A stretch of 64,000 nt of DNA from Clostridium tertium (GCF_017873245.1 NZ_JAGGJY010000003.1:185413-249412); one strand, 5' to 3'; positions 41,231 to 50,154 are shown, counted from the first letter of the stretch. The notes: generated by a model from the letters alone, not told the origin. Made by a program: numbers and translations.

Positions 41231-41896
41231 GTGAGTAGGATTAAGATATTTACTGGACACTTTGGTAGTGGTAAGACAGAAGTTGCAATTAATTATGCTA
41301 TTAAAATGGCTAAGGAAGGTAAAAAGGTAGCATTAGTTGATATGGATACAATAAATCCTTATTTTTGTGTAAGAGATATTAAAGAAACTTTAGAAAGTGA
41401 TTACAAGATAAGAGTTATAAGCACAAGAAAGGATTTAGTTAATGCGGAGCTAATGGTGCTATCAGGAGAAATTTTATCTGTATTTAATGATAAATCATAT
41501 GAAGTTATATTGGATATTGGTGGAGATGATGTAGGGGCAAAGGTTCTGGGAGTATATAATAAGTATTTTGAAGATGAAGACTATTCAATGTATTATGTTT
41601 TAAATAATTCAAGATCAGAAACCTTAAGTTGTAGAATGGCAAGTAAATATCTAAAATCCATAGAATCAGCAAGTAGATTAAAAGTTACTGATATAATATC
41701 AAATACTCACATGATGAAGGAAACAGAATCTAAACATATATTGAAAGGAGATATTGAATCTTTGGAGTTATCTAAGTTTTTAAGCATTCCTTACAAATAC
41801 ACTGTGTGTACCAAAAAATTTGAAAAGGTAATAAAGGATAAAGTTAATGGAGAAATATTACCTATAGAATTATATATGGACATGCCTTGGGAATAA
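41231..41896 (+). CDS. P-loop ATPase (MinD/CobQ-like) in the 2-oxoacid oxidoreductase operon
   Basis: A 221-residue cytoplasmic P-loop NTPase. The Walker A motif GHFGSGKTEVA is at the N-terminus, the switch region VALVDMDTINPYF follows, and a Walker B-like VILDIGGDDVG occurs near 100. It lacks partner-binding Cys clusters. The start is probably GTG 41231, 7 nt after GGGGAG. It is 14 nt upstream of a ferredoxin gene and leads a five-gene operon for a ferredoxin-dependent 2-oxoacid oxidoreductase. It may help assemble or insert cofactors (iron-sulfur clusters or thiamine diphosphate), but that is inference from position. Confidence 0.75.
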   Translation: MSRIKIFTGHFGSGKTEVAINYAIKMAKEGKKVALVDMDTINPYFCVRDIKETLESDYKIRVISTRKDLVNAELMVLSGEILSVFNDKSYEVILDIGGDDVGAKVLGVYNKYFEDEDYSMYYVLNNSRSETLSCRMASKYLKSIESASRLKVTDIISNTHMMKETESKHILKGDIESLELSKFLSIPYKYTVCTKKFEKVIKDKVNGEILPIELYMDMPWE

Positions 41897-41910
41897 TGAG
41901 GAGGAATTAA

Positions 41911-42120
41911 ATGGCTAAGGTTATATTTAAAGAGGAAAGGTGTAAAGGGTGTGGTCATTGTATAAATATATGTCCTAAAAAAATTATAAGCTTTAAAGAA
42001 AATTTTAATAGTAAGGGATATCATCCAGCTGGAATAGAGGAAGATCTTATAGCACAATGTATAGCTTGTGCATCTTGTGGAAAAATTTGTCCTGATTGTG
42101 TAATAACAATTGAAAGGTAG
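41911..42120 (+). CDS. 2[4Fe-4S] ferredoxin-type subunit
   Basis: A 69-residue electron-transfer protein with two complete cluster motifs, CKGCGHCINICP and CIACASCGKICP. It is the delta subunit of a four-subunit 2-oxoacid:ferredoxin oxidoreductase and passes electrons from the catalytic subunits to soluble ferredoxin. It starts 14 nt after the ATPase behind GAGGAGGAATTAA and lies 10 nt before the alpha-subunit gene. A region between the clusters (GYHPAGIEEDLIAQ) is typical for the Kor/Vor delta type. Confidence 0.88.
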   Translation: MAKVIFKEERCKGCGHCINICPKKIISFKENFNSKGYHPAGIEEDLIAQCIACASCGKICPDCVITIER

Positions 42121-42130
42121 GAGAATAACT

Positions 42131-43198
42131 ATGGGTGAAAAGTTCTTAATGAAAGGTAATGAAGCTATAGCAGAAGCAGCTATTAGAGCTGGATGTAAAT
42201 GCTTTTTTGGATATCCTATAACTCCTCAAACTGAATTAATAGCATATATGGCAAAGAATATGCAAAAGGTTAATGGAGTCTTTTTGCAAGCAGAAAGTGA
42301 AATTGCAGCTATTAATATGGTATATGGCTGTGGAGGAACTGGAGTTAGGTGTATGACTTCATCATCTAGCCCTGGAATAAGCTTAATGACAGAAGGAATT
42401 TCATATTTAGCAGCAGCACAAGTACCTTGTGTGATAGTTGATGTAGTTAGATGTGGGCCAGGACTTGGTGGAATACAACCTGCTCAATCGGATTATTTAT
42501 TTGTAAATAAGGGTTTAGGTCATGGAGATTTTAATGTGCCAGTTTATGCTCCAGCATCTATTCAAGAAATGATAGATTTAATTTGCGAAGCATTTGATGT
42601 AAGCGATTTATATCGAACACCTGTAATGATAATGGCTGATGGAATGATTGGACAAATGATGGAAGGTGTTGAATTTAAAGAAAATAAAAAAAGAGAATTA
42701 CCAGAAAAAACTTGGGCTGCCAACGGTTTAGGAAAGAGAAGTAAACATAATATAATAAATTCATTAGAGTTAAATCCAGAAAGACTTGAAGGACTTAATA
42801 TGGAGTTTCAAGAAAAATATAAGATAATAAAAGAAAATGAAGTTAAATATGAATTATATAATTGTGAAGAATCTTGTGATTTAATATTAGTTTCTTATGG
42901 TATAACAGCAAGAATATGCAAAAGTGTTATAAGCCTTGCAAAAAAGGAAGGGATAAACTTAGGGTTAATAAGACCTATAACTACTTGGCCATTTCCTAAT
43001 GAAGCCTTTACTAAGACTTTAGGGAAAAGTAAACATGGATATTTATCTGTAGAAATGAATTGTGGACAAATGGTTGAAGACGTTAAGCTTTCTGTAAATG
43101 GAAAAGAAGAAGTTAGATTTTATGGTAGGACAGGCGGAATGATACCAACAGTAGATGAGATATACAAATATATAAAATCTATTATTGGAGGTATGTAA
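42131..43198 (+). CDS. vorB: 2-oxoacid:ferredoxin oxidoreductase alpha subunit (VorB/KorA-type)
   Basis: The 355-residue alpha subunit, with pyrimidine-binding and transketolase C-terminal-like domains. It begins MGEKFLMKGNEAIAEAAI and has FFGYPITPQTELIAYMA and QAESEIAAINM, the usual start of VorB/KorA proteins. MTSSSSPGISLM is in the substrate-channel region. The complex decarboxylates a 2-oxoacid to its acyl-CoA, reducing ferredoxin. Branched-chain 2-oxoacids or 2-oxoglutarate are the candidates; sequence alone does not decide. The ATG follows GGTAGGAGAATAACT. Next gene: beta subunit, 1 nt after the stop. Confidence 0.85.
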   Translation: MGEKFLMKGNEAIAEAAIRAGCKCFFGYPITPQTELIAYMAKNMQKVNGVFLQAESEIAAINMVYGCGGTGVRCMTSSSSPGISLMTEGISYLAAAQVPCVIVDVVRCGPGLGGIQPAQSDYLFVNKGLGHGDFNVPVYAPASIQEMIDLICEAFDVSDLYRTPVMIMADGMIGQMMEGVEFKENKKRELPEKTWAANGLGKRSKHNIINSLELNPERLEGLNMEFQEKYKIIKENEVKYELYNCEESCDLILVSYGITARICKSVISLAKKEGINLGLIRPITTWPFPNEAFTKTLGKSKHGYLSVEMNCGQMVEDVKLSVNGKEEVRFYGRTGGMIPTVDEIYKYIKSIIGGM

Positions 43199-43199
43199 T

Positions 43200-43949
43200 A
43201 TGGGAATTGTTTATCAGCCAACAAAGGTGCTTTTAGATGTACCTACACATTATTGTCCGGGGTGTACTCATGGAATAATTCATAAGCTAGTTGGAGAAGT
43301 AATAGAGGAATTAGGAATATTAGATAAAACTATAGGAGTTGCATCAGTTGGATGCTCTGTACTTGCATATGATTATTTTGCTTGTGATATGTTTCAAGCA
43401 GCACATGGAAGAGCTCCAGCAGTTGCTACAGGTATTAAAAGAGCTAACCCAGATAAAGCAGTTTTTACTTATCAAGGAGATGGAGACTTAATAGCAATAG
43501 GAACCGGAGAAGTTGTTCATGCAGCAGCAAGAGGAGAAAATATTGTAACTATTTTTGTAAACAATTGCATATATGGTATGACAGGTGGGCAAATGGCACC
43601 TACAAGTTTGGAAGGACAAATTACAGAGACATCTCCATATGGAAGAGATGTTAAGGTTCAGGGTTACCCAATAAGAGTATCAGAAATGATATCTACTTTA
43701 GATGGTGCATGTTATGTTGAAAGGGTAAGTGTAGATAATATAGCAAATTTAACAAAAGCTAAAAAAGCAATTAAAAAATCTTTTGATAATTCAATAAAAG
43801 GATTAGGATATTCATTTATAGAAGTTTTATCTACATGTCCAACTAATTGGGGCTTATCTCCAATTGATTCTTTAAAGTGGCTTAGAGATAATATGATTCC
43901 ATATTATCCTTTAGGTGTTAAAAAGGATTTAAAGAAGGAGGATAATTAG
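43200..43949 (+). CDS. 2-oxoacid:ferredoxin oxidoreductase beta subunit (thiamine diphosphate-binding)
   Basis: The 249-residue beta subunit, holding thiamine diphosphate and part of an iron-sulfur centre. It has THYCPGCTHGIIHK near the N-terminus, the Mg-thiamine diphosphate motif QGDGDLIAIGTGEVVHAAAR and NNCIYGMTGGQMAPT. All are standard for Kor/Vor beta subunits. The start 1 nt after the alpha stop follows GGAGGTATGTAAT. Cytoplasmic; acts with the alpha, gamma and ferredoxin subunits of the same operon. Confidence 0.88.
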   Translation: MGIVYQPTKVLLDVPTHYCPGCTHGIIHKLVGEVIEELGILDKTIGVASVGCSVLAYDYFACDMFQAAHGRAPAVATGIKRANPDKAVFTYQGDGDLIAIGTGEVVHAAARGENIVTIFVNNCIYGMTGGQMAPTSLEGQITETSPYGRDVKVQGYPIRVSEMISTLDGACYVERVSVDNIANLTKAKKAIKKSFDNSIKGLGYSFIEVLSTCPTNWGLSPIDSLKWLRDNMIPYYPLGVKKDLKKEDN

Positions 43950-43950
43950 A

Positions 43951-44481
43951 ATGATAAAAAAAGAAATTATATTTGCAGGTTTTGGTGGGCAAGGAATATT
44001 AACTGTGGGTAAGTTTCTAGCTTATGCAGCAATGGATAAGGGATTAAATGTTTCATGGCTACCATCTTATGGTCCTGAAATGAGAGGTGGAACAGCAAAT
44101 TGTTCAGTTATAATTTCTGATGAAGAAGTTGGATCTCCTATTATATCAGAAGCAGATATAGTTGTTGTTATGAATAAGCCATCTTTAGATAAATTCAGTA
44201 AATCAATGAAGGATAATGGTACTTTAATAATAGATTCAGATATGGTAAAAGATGAAACTGATTTTGGTGATATAGAAGTATATAAGATAAATGCTGAATC
44301 AAAAGCAGAAGAGCTTGGAGATAAAAGAAATGCAAATATGATATTACTTGGTTTCTTAATTAAAAAATTAAAGATTATTACTATAGAAGATGTTTTAAAC
44401 TCTATTAGAATTCATGGTAAAAAAGAATATTATGAATTAAATAAATCAGCAATAGAATTAGGTGCAAAGATGCATTTATAG
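43951..44481 (+). CDS. 2-oxoacid:ferredoxin oxidoreductase gamma subunit
   Basis: The 176-residue gamma subunit (POR gamma fold), binding coenzyme A in the complex. It starts KKEIIFAGFGGQGILTVGKF and contains SYGPEMRGGTANCSVIISDE, both diagnostic. The end, KRNANMILLGFLIKKL, is also usual. The ATG follows GAAGGAGGATAATTAGA directly after the beta stop. It completes the ATPase-ferredoxin-alpha-beta-gamma operon; a hairpin at 44505 may terminate it. Confidence 0.88.
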   Translation: MIKKEIIFAGFGGQGILTVGKFLAYAAMDKGLNVSWLPSYGPEMRGGTANCSVIISDEEVGSPIISEADIVVVMNKPSLDKFSKSMKDNGTLIIDSDMVKDETDFGDIEVYKINAESKAEELGDKRNANMILLGFLIKKLKIITIEDVLNSIRIHGKKEYYELNKSAIELGAKMHL

Positions 44482-44504
44482 ATAATGGTAAATACTACAA
44501 AGGC

Positions 44505-44534
44505 GTTGATTTTATAATAAAAATCCAACTTTTG
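44505..44534 (+). terminator. Terminator after the oxidoreductase operon
   Basis: GTTGATTTTA pairs with TAAAAATCCAAC (one bulge), then TTTTG. The gap 44535-44766 shows no other feature. Confidence 0.55.
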
Positions 44535-44766
44535 AAGATAATATTAATGATAATATATAGGTTACAATAAAAATTATAATTGTATAATACGAGAATAATT
44601 GTTATTATATAATCAAAGTTATTATTTTGGTAGCTTATATAAAAAATAATATATGATTTCAATTTCGGCATTTTAATTAAATAAGTATGATAAATATTTA
44701 ATACTATTAGGTTTAATTATGTAGATTATTAATTGAAACATATATAGTTATAAAGAGGTGGATAAT

Positions 44767-44940
44767 ATGGATATAATTTGTCTTTGTAAGGGTGTATCAA
44801 AGGACGTAATAGTTCAAGCTATTAAAGATGGTGCTGATACATTTGAAAAAATTCAAGAAGCAACAGGTGCAGGAACAGGATTTTGCGGTGCAAGTAGATG
44901 CAGAGGTAAAATAGAAGCACTAATAGAGGAAAATAAATAA
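44767..44940 (+). CDS. BFD-like [2Fe-2S]-binding protein
   Basis: A 57-residue protein of the bacterioferritin-associated ferredoxin type (Fer2_BFD). The four cluster Cys are in ICLCKGVS and GFCGASRCRGK. In clostridia such short free-standing BFD domains are common and may act as electron carriers or iron-sulfur scaffold helpers. ATG 44767 follows AGAGGTGGATAAT and is preferred over a GTG at 44758 that lies inside that site. It has its own terminator at 44952. A link to the oxidoreductase operon upstream is possible but unproven. Confidence 0.85.
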   Translation: MDIICLCKGVSKDVIVQAIKDGADTFEKIQEATGAGTGFCGASRCRGKIEALIEENK

Positions 44941-44951
44941 AAATATATTTA

Positions 44952-44995
44952 AAGGAGCTGTCACACTAATTAATTAGTGAACAGCTCCTTTAATT
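44952..44995 (+). terminator. Terminator after the BFD-like gene
   Basis: AAAGGAGCTGT...CACTAATT pairs with AATTAGTG..ACAGCTCCTTT, then TAATTT. Confidence 0.85.
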
Positions 44996-45182
44996 TAAAA
45001 TATAAAATTGTATGATACATCATTTTAGATTAGAAATTAAAATAATTGACTTATAAAATGGTATATCCTTACTGTAATTCTTAAGATTTCATTAAATATG
45101 CTAAAGTTAGAATAATTTGTAACGAAATTGACAATAAATCATCTTATGATAGTAGTAGAATATAATTTAAGGAGGTGAGAAT

Positions 45183-45380
45183 ATGGTTGCTAGTATAGAC
45201 ATAAATAAACATTGTAGCTTGAATAAGTCAATAAGAAACTTATTTTATAAAAAGCAAAACATAAACAATTCAATTTTTTATACTGAAGAAGAAAAGAAAG
45301 AATTAACAAGAGAAATAGAAAAAGATATTTATGATACATGGAAAAAGATAAGATATAGTTTTGATAATAATGGGAAATAG
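45183..45380 (+). CDS. Small hypothetical protein (65 aa)
   Basis: A charged soluble 65-residue frame with no family I recognise. It starts behind AAGGAGGTGAGAAT, a near-ideal ribosome binding site, which is the best evidence that it is translated. The sequence has a basic middle (NLFYKKQN) and an acidic helix (YTEEEKKELTREIEKDIYDTW). It lacks the SQ-LD motif of Spo0E phosphatases despite similar size. Neighbours are a BFD-like gene and a tiny ORF. Function unknown. Confidence 0.6.
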   Translation: MVASIDINKHCSLNKSIRNLFYKKQNINNSIFYTEEEKKELTREIEKDIYDTWKKIRYSFDNNGK

Positions 45381-45430
45381 GAGTTGTAGTTATACTAAAA
45401 TAATAATAAAGTCATAGAGGAGACTATTAA

Positions 45431-45550
45431 ATGATATATAATGGGATTGAAGCTCCTATGGAAGCAAGGATTTTAGTAATAAGTGAAAAGAATCACAATA
45501 GAAACAATACTATAAGCGTTAATATGAGTATAAATAAATATTATTTTTGA
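45431..45550 (+). CDS. Possible 39-residue ORF
   Basis: A short frame starting at ATG 45431, 8 nt after AGAGGAG and ending at 45550 just before a terminator-like repeat. It begins MIYNGIEAPMEARI and is rich in Asn and Ser. No family is recognised and no membrane segment is seen. The ribosome binding site and terminator make it plausible as the second gene of a small transcript with 45183, but length gives little statistical support. Confidence 0.35.
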   Translation: MIYNGIEAPMEARILVISEKNHNRNNTISVNMSINKYYF

Positions 45551-45552
45551 TA

Positions 45553-45592
45553 AGAAGTTAGAGTTATTATGAATTCTGACTTCTTATTTATT
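45553..45592 (+). terminator. Terminator after the small ORFs
   Basis: AGAAGTTAGAGTT and GAATTCTGACTTCT form an imperfect stem, then TATTTATTTT. Confidence 0.6.
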
Positions 45593-45661
45593 TTAAAGAT
45601 GATAAAATAAATATTATAAAACAAATATAATAAGCTAAGTGTTGTATAAAGGAGAAGAGTT

Positions 45662-46051
45662 ATGTTCTTTATAGGGATTTTTGGAATAGAAAACAAAGAA
45701 AAAGAAGTCAAAATAATAAATAACTTAACATGTAAGAGTTGTAATAGATTAAGTATGGCAAGAATAATAAAGCATTATGAATTTTTCCATTTATTTTTTA
45801 TACCTATTTTCAAATGGAATGAAAAATACTATGTAGAATGTGGAAGTTGCAAGAAGATATTTTCTATTTCTAAGGAAAAGGGGAAGATGATAGAAAGAGG
45901 GGAAAATATAGATATAACATATTGGGATTTACATGAAATTAATGATAATTATGGTTATGATTATAATATAAATAGTGTTTGTAAAAGTTGTGGTAAGGTA
46001 GTTGATTCAGAATATAAATATTGTCCATATTGCGGACATGAAATCAAATAG
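45662..46051 (+). CDS. Zinc-ribbon protein
   Basis: A 129-residue protein with three Cys pairs. CKSCNRL near residue 24 and CGSCKK near 63 form one ribbon around a hydrophobic segment (FFHLFFIPIFKW). CKSCGK near 110 with CPYCGHEIK at the end forms a second classic zinc ribbon. Such proteins (zinc_ribbon_15-like) are common and mostly uncharacterised. The start follows AAAGGAGAAGAGTT. It lies just upstream of the two-component system whose promoter motif begins about 10 nt after its stop. Confidence 0.75.
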   Translation: MFFIGIFGIENKEKEVKIINNLTCKSCNRLSMARIIKHYEFFHLFFIPIFKWNEKYYVECGSCKKIFSISKEKGKMIERGENIDITYWDLHEINDNYGYDYNINSVCKSCGKVVDSEYKYCPYCGHEIK

Positions 46052-46061
46052 TATTTAAAGC

Positions 46062-46096
46062 ATCTTCATAATACCTTCAAAATAATTTGTTAAAGT
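46062..46096 (+). promoter_or_regulatory. Promoter of the two-component genes with shared 26-nt element
   Basis: Bases 46062-46087 carry ATCTTCATAA, six variable bases, then CA-n-AAT-n-ATT. The same arrangement is found at 50218-50193 (minus) and 51265-51290. A -10-like TAAAGT (46091-46096) starts three bases after the element. CTTCA is repeated at an 11-bp step here, as expected for an OmpR/PhoB-type dimer. It suggests autoregulation by the regulator encoded at 46132. Confidence 0.6.
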
Positions 46097-46131
46097 TTAT
46101 ATGACTAAATATTGAAATAAGGAGGTAGAAC

Positions 46132-46815
46132 ATGAGTAATATTTTAATAATAGAAGATGAGGAAAGTGTGGCTAATGTACTAAAGGCATATTTAGAAAAA
46201 GATAAATATAATGTAAGTGTATGTAACTCTGGAATGGAAGCATTAGAAGTTTTTAAGGAAATAGATTTTCAGCTTGTTATTTTAGATTTGATGCTACCAG
46301 ATATAGATGGAGAAGAGATATGTAAAATTATAAGAAGAACTTCTGATGTATATATATTTATGTTAACGTCAAAAGCTAGTTTAAACGATAGAATTGTTGG
46401 TTTAGACATTGGAGCAGATGAATATTTAATTAAACCCTTTAGCCCAAGAGAACTTACGGCAAGGGTAAATGCTTTATTTAGAAGAATAAATACAAGTGAA
46501 AAAATAAGTGATATTTTTAATGATGGAATATTAAAGATAGATTATGAAAAGAGAATAGTAGAGCTTAGAGGCGAAGAAATATCATTTACACCAAGTGAAT
46601 TTGATATTTTATATACATTATTAATTAATAAAGGAAAAGTTTTATCTAGGGAACAATTAATTGAAATTGTGTTTGGTATTGATTTTGATGGATATGATAG
46701 GACTATAGATGTACATATAAAGAATATAAGAAAGAAAATTGAGGAAGATACTAAGAATCCGAAGTATATAATAACAGTTACAAAAGTTGGATATAAATTT
46801 GGTGGTGATATATAA
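46132..46815 (+). CDS. OmpR-family response regulator
   Basis: A 227-residue cytoplasmic regulator. Receiver domain (about 3-115): acidic pair EDEE, phospho-Asp in LVILDLMLPD, Lys in YLIKPFSPRE. The C-terminal winged helix (about 130-225) has the DNA-binding block FTPSEFDILYTLLINKGKVLS followed by a winged end, TVTKVGYKFGG. The start follows AAGGAGGTAGAAC. Its stop directly abuts the kinase start. The promoter element described at 46062 recurs upstream of the copper-protein genes at 50154 and 51339, so these are its predicted targets. Confidence 0.92.
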   Translation: MSNILIIEDEESVANVLKAYLEKDKYNVSVCNSGMEALEVFKEIDFQLVILDLMLPDIDGEEICKIIRRTSDVYIFMLTSKASLNDRIVGLDIGADEYLIKPFSPRELTARVNALFRRINTSEKISDIFNDGILKIDYEKRIVELRGEEISFTPSEFDILYTLLINKGKVLSREQLIEIVFGIDFDGYDRTIDVHIKNIRKKIEEDTKNPKYIITVTKVGYKFGGDI

Positions 46816-48189
46816 ATGCAAAGTATTAGAAAAAGGCTTAGTATATCATTTTTAGTATCTTCTATTTCAGCAATTATATTAATCATATTATTTGTTAATA
46901 TCACCATTAATACTAAATTTAATAAGTATATGATAGATATTCAAGATAAAAGAAATGAGAGAATAGTTTCGTACTTTGAAGAAGTTTATAAAAGGGATAA
47001 AAAATGGACTAAAAACTCTGCTGTTGAGATAATGCATGAAGCTTATATGAGTAATTATTGTTTGACTCTAAAGGATGCTAATGGAAAAGTAGTTTGGGGA
47101 ATGGATCCATCAGATATAAGAGATACTAGTCATTTTAATGGCATGAATACAGAAGAAAGTGGTGTATATGTTACTAAAAATTTTGATATAGTTGTAGATG
47201 GAGAAATTGTAGGTAATGTAGAAGTTGGGCAGTATTCTTCGGTGCTATTGACAGAAGAGGACTTGGAATTTAAATCATCCATAAATAAAAGTATTGTATT
47301 AAGTGGTATATTTACATTATTAATTATAATCATAATAAGTTTGTATATATCAAAGCAATTATCAATTCCTATTAAAAAGATAGCAAGCATATCTAAAAGA
47401 CTTTCAAGAGGAGATTTTGCAGCAAAGTCAAATGCAAAAAGTGATATTGAAGAAATTGAAGAATTAAGAGAAAGTATAAATATATTAGGTAAGAAGTTAA
47501 AAAATCAGGATATGTTAAGGAAGAGACTTGTGTCAGATATATCCCATGAAATAAGGACACCTCTTAATGTTTTACAAAATAACCTTGAAGCAATGATAGA
47601 TGGGATTTTCCCAGTATCTAATCAAAGATTATCATCTTTAAATGATGAAGTAATAAGGTTTGGAAAGTTATTAAATAACTTGGATGTATTAAAAGAATTT
47701 GAAGATGAAAGTATAAATTTAGAATTTGAGAATATTTTATTAGACGAATTTATTATTGAATTAGCTGAAGATTTTTATTTAGAAGCTAAGAGTAAAAATA
47801 TAAAAATTAATTATAGTATAGAAAAAGATGAAACTTACATTATTCATGGAGACAAGGATCAGTTAAGACAAGTATTTATAAACTTAATAACTAATGCAAT
47901 TAAGTTTACAGAGAATGAAGGAAGTGTAAGTATTAATTTATATAAAGATAATAATAAAATTATAGTAGAAGTTATAGATACAGGAATAGGAATAAAGGAA
48001 GAGGATTTGCCATTTATATTTGAAAGATTATATAGAGGAGATAAAAGTCGTCAAAAAATAGAAGGTAATGGTATAGGGTTAACTATAGTAAAGAGAATAT
48101 TAAGTTTACATTGTGCGAATATAGAAGTAGAATCCAATGAGGGCATAGGTACAACATTTAAGATTGTTTTTGATAATTTAAGAATTTAG
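46816..48189 (+). CDS. HAMP sensor histidine kinase
   Basis: A 457-residue membrane kinase paired with the OmpR regulator. A first helix (about 9-30), an extracellular sensing domain of about 120 residues (31-155) and a second helix (about 160-178) are followed by a HAMP region (KQLSIPIKKIASISK). The phospho-His is in LVSDISHEIRTPLNVL. The ATPase motifs are NLITNAIKFTE, DTGIGIKEED and GNGIGLTIVKRI. The sensor domain has few Cys, Met or His residues, so copper sensing is not obvious from composition; it may sense an envelope or redox change. Confidence 0.92.
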   Translation: MQSIRKRLSISFLVSSISAIILIILFVNITINTKFNKYMIDIQDKRNERIVSYFEEVYKRDKKWTKNSAVEIMHEAYMSNYCLTLKDANGKVVWGMDPSDIRDTSHFNGMNTEESGVYVTKNFDIVVDGEIVGNVEVGQYSSVLLTEEDLEFKSSINKSIVLSGIFTLLIIIIISLYISKQLSIPIKKIASISKRLSRGDFAAKSNAKSDIEEIEELRESINILGKKLKNQDMLRKRLVSDISHEIRTPLNVLQNNLEAMIDGIFPVSNQRLSSLNDEVIRFGKLLNNLDVLKEFEDESINLEFENILLDEFIIELAEDFYLEAKSKNIKINYSIEKDETYIIHGDKDQLRQVFINLITNAIKFTENEGSVSINLYKDNNKIIVEVIDTGIGIKEEDLPFIFERLYRGDKSRQKIEGNGIGLTIVKRILSLHCANIEVESNEGIGTTFKIVFDNLRI

Positions 48190-48312
48190 GACTTAAAATA
48201 ATGGAATGCTTTATAATTTTTCTATTTATTAGAAGAATATATTTAAAAATATTTTTATATTGCATATATTAATATTAGAAAGTTATTATAATTGCTAGAT
48301 TTATTAATATAC

Positions 48313-48350
48313 AAAGGGGGTCGCAAAACGCGATCCCCTTTGATTTTTAT
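48313..48350. terminator. Terminator between convergent genes
   Basis: AAAGGGGGTCGC (48313-48324) pairs with GCGATCCCCTTT (48330-48341), one bulge, then TGATTTTTAT. Its core resembles those at 25097 and 39013. Confidence 0.85.
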
Positions 48351-48387
48351 ATATTCTCTCAATATATAATTATTAGCTTAAAAATAT

Positions 48388-50154
48388 TTAATTAAAACGA
48401 AGATATTTATTTACAATTCCATCATAATCAGCATTATCCATATCATCAACTGCTTCAATTATACCAAGAATTTCATCATTTTTTGTTATTGCATATCCTC
48501 CAGTAGAAGCTAAGTTTAATTGAATTTCAAATATTCCCTTCTGTCCAATAAAGGAGCTTACTGTGCTTCCATCTTTAACACTGGATATTATATATTCACC
48601 TTCATAATTAGTATAATTAGTTAAGTCTATTGTAAGATTAAAGTCTAGATTACTTTTTGCAACTAATGTTAATGGTTGGAATTTGTTACCTACGCCATTA
48701 ATAATAGCTGTTTGGAATTTTTCAGTTACTTTTGAAGTTGTAATTAAAGTTTCTGGATAAGATGGAGAATTATTTAGTGGAACAGCACAGCAGCTAGGTC
48801 CATTACTTGTACTAGGAAGTGAAGGATCGTATTTAGATGTATCAACTGAAGCTAAGTCATCTACAACTTTAATTACTCCTCTAATCATTCCCATCCAACA
48901 GCTGAAATTTATATCCTTATCATTTGGTGTAAATTCAATTACATTTTCTCCACTTTTAAGTTTTTGCTGAATATTTAATGAGTTAGCTACTACTGAATTA
49001 TTACAATAGTTAAGGCTTTCACCATTAATTACCCACTTAACAGGTATACCCTTTTGAACATAAAATACATTAGGACTATAACCATTATTATTAGCAGTCA
49101 TATTTATAATTTGAACTCCATCTTCAATAACTGCTTTAGATGAATCAGTGCTAGCATTTGATGCATAAGAGCCTTTCATCATAAAACCTAATGGATTTAT
49201 ATTTATTCCAGAAAGAGCTAAACCTCTATTACCCATTATTACTCCTAAAACTATAATAAGAACGCCACTAAGTTTAAGAAGCTTTTTAGTGTAACCTTTA
49301 CTTAAGAAACCAGAAATTGCGCCAAAAGTAAGCATTAGAGGAACGGTACCTAAAGCAAATATGAACATTGATAAAGCACCTTTAAATGCACTTCCTGTAC
49401 CAAGAGCAAAAAGCTGCATAGTTTGTAGTGGACCGCAAGGCATAAATCCATTTAAAAGTCCTACAATAAAAGGTGAATTAAATTTTCTTTTATATTGAGA
49501 TAGAAAGTTTGGAATTCTTATGCTAAACTTTCTAAAAAATTTAAAGCCCGATATGTTTAAACCCATTATAACCATGAATATCCCTGCAAATATTTGAATG
49601 AATGCTTTTGCAGTAACTGATAATGAAAATACTGAACCTATCCCACCAATTATTCCACCTAAAATAGTATAAGAGATAACTCTACCAATATTATATAATA
49701 AGGAAGGGGTTATTGATTCAAGTTTCGATTTGCTTTCTTTAGCAAAAGATAAGCTTTGAGAAAGCATTATACCGCCACACATTCCTACACAGTGAATGGA
49801 AGTAAATATACCAACTATAAAAAGAAAAGCATATGAAGCATTACTAAGTTTTGATTCCATATCAAAGCCACTAGTTCTGAATCCAAGAATTAATATAATA
49901 AATATTATTACAAGTATTCCTATAGTTCCAAAATTGCTTGAAGCTTCAGTAGAATATCCAGCTTTATTTATAGCTTTTTTTATTTCATCTAGATTGCATA
50001 GGTCAGTATCATATTCAATTTCTAGAGTTTCCTTAGTATAGTTTGCTTTGGCGCTTATTACGCCATTAATTTTTTTCACAGTGTTTTCAATTCTTTTTTC
50101 ACATGATGTACAAGTCATTTCATAAACTTTAATTTTTTCTCTTTTAATACCCAT
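48388..50154 (-). CDS. Copper-handling membrane protein: HMA domain, SafE/DsbD-like helices, cupredoxin-like domain
   Basis: A 588-residue multidomain protein. Residues 1-70 are a heavy-metal-associated domain with the metal pair MTCTSCEKR. After a helix (about 77-94) comes a UreH/SafE-like membrane core (about 108-315) with VGMCGGIML and GFMPCGPLQTMQ, each carrying a conserved Cys. An extracellular cupredoxin-like domain follows (about 340-435), with possible ligands in SLNYCNN and NFSCWMGM. The last part (about 440-588) includes SCCAVP. The ATG follows TAGGAGGATATCT. The architecture suggests copper delivery or export across the membrane. Its promoter carries the element shared with the two-component system. 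Confidence 0.82.
   Translation of the reverse strand: MGIKREKIKVYEMTCTSCEKRIENTVKKINGVISAKANYTKETLEIEYDTDLCNLDEIKKAINKAGYSTEASSNFGTIGILVIIFIILILGFRTSGFDMESKLSNASYAFLFIVGIFTSIHCVGMCGGIMLSQSLSFAKESKSKLESITPSLLYNIGRVISYTILGGIIGGIGSVFSLSVTAKAFIQIFAGIFMVIMGLNISGFKFFRKFSIRIPNFLSQYKRKFNSPFIVGLLNGFMPCGPLQTMQLFALGTGSAFKGALSMFIFALGTVPLMLTFGAISGFLSKGYTKKLLKLSGVLIIVLGVIMGNRGLALSGININPLGFMMKGSYASNASTDSSKAVIEDGVQIINMTANNNGYSPNVFYVQKGIPVKWVINGESLNYCNNSVVANSLNIQQKLKSGENVIEFTPNDKDINFSCWMGMIRGVIKVVDDLASVDTSKYDPSLPSTSNGPSCCAVPLNNSPSYPETLITTSKVTEKFQTAIINGVGNKFQPLTLVAKSNLDFNLTIDLTNYTNYEGEYIISSVKDGSTVSSFIGQKGIFEIQLNLASTGGYAITKNDEILGIIEAVDDMDNADYDGIVNKYLRFN

Noticed and set aside
45183..45380. Spo0E-like phosphatase
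   Set aside because: Size fits, but the SQ-x3-LD motif is missing.
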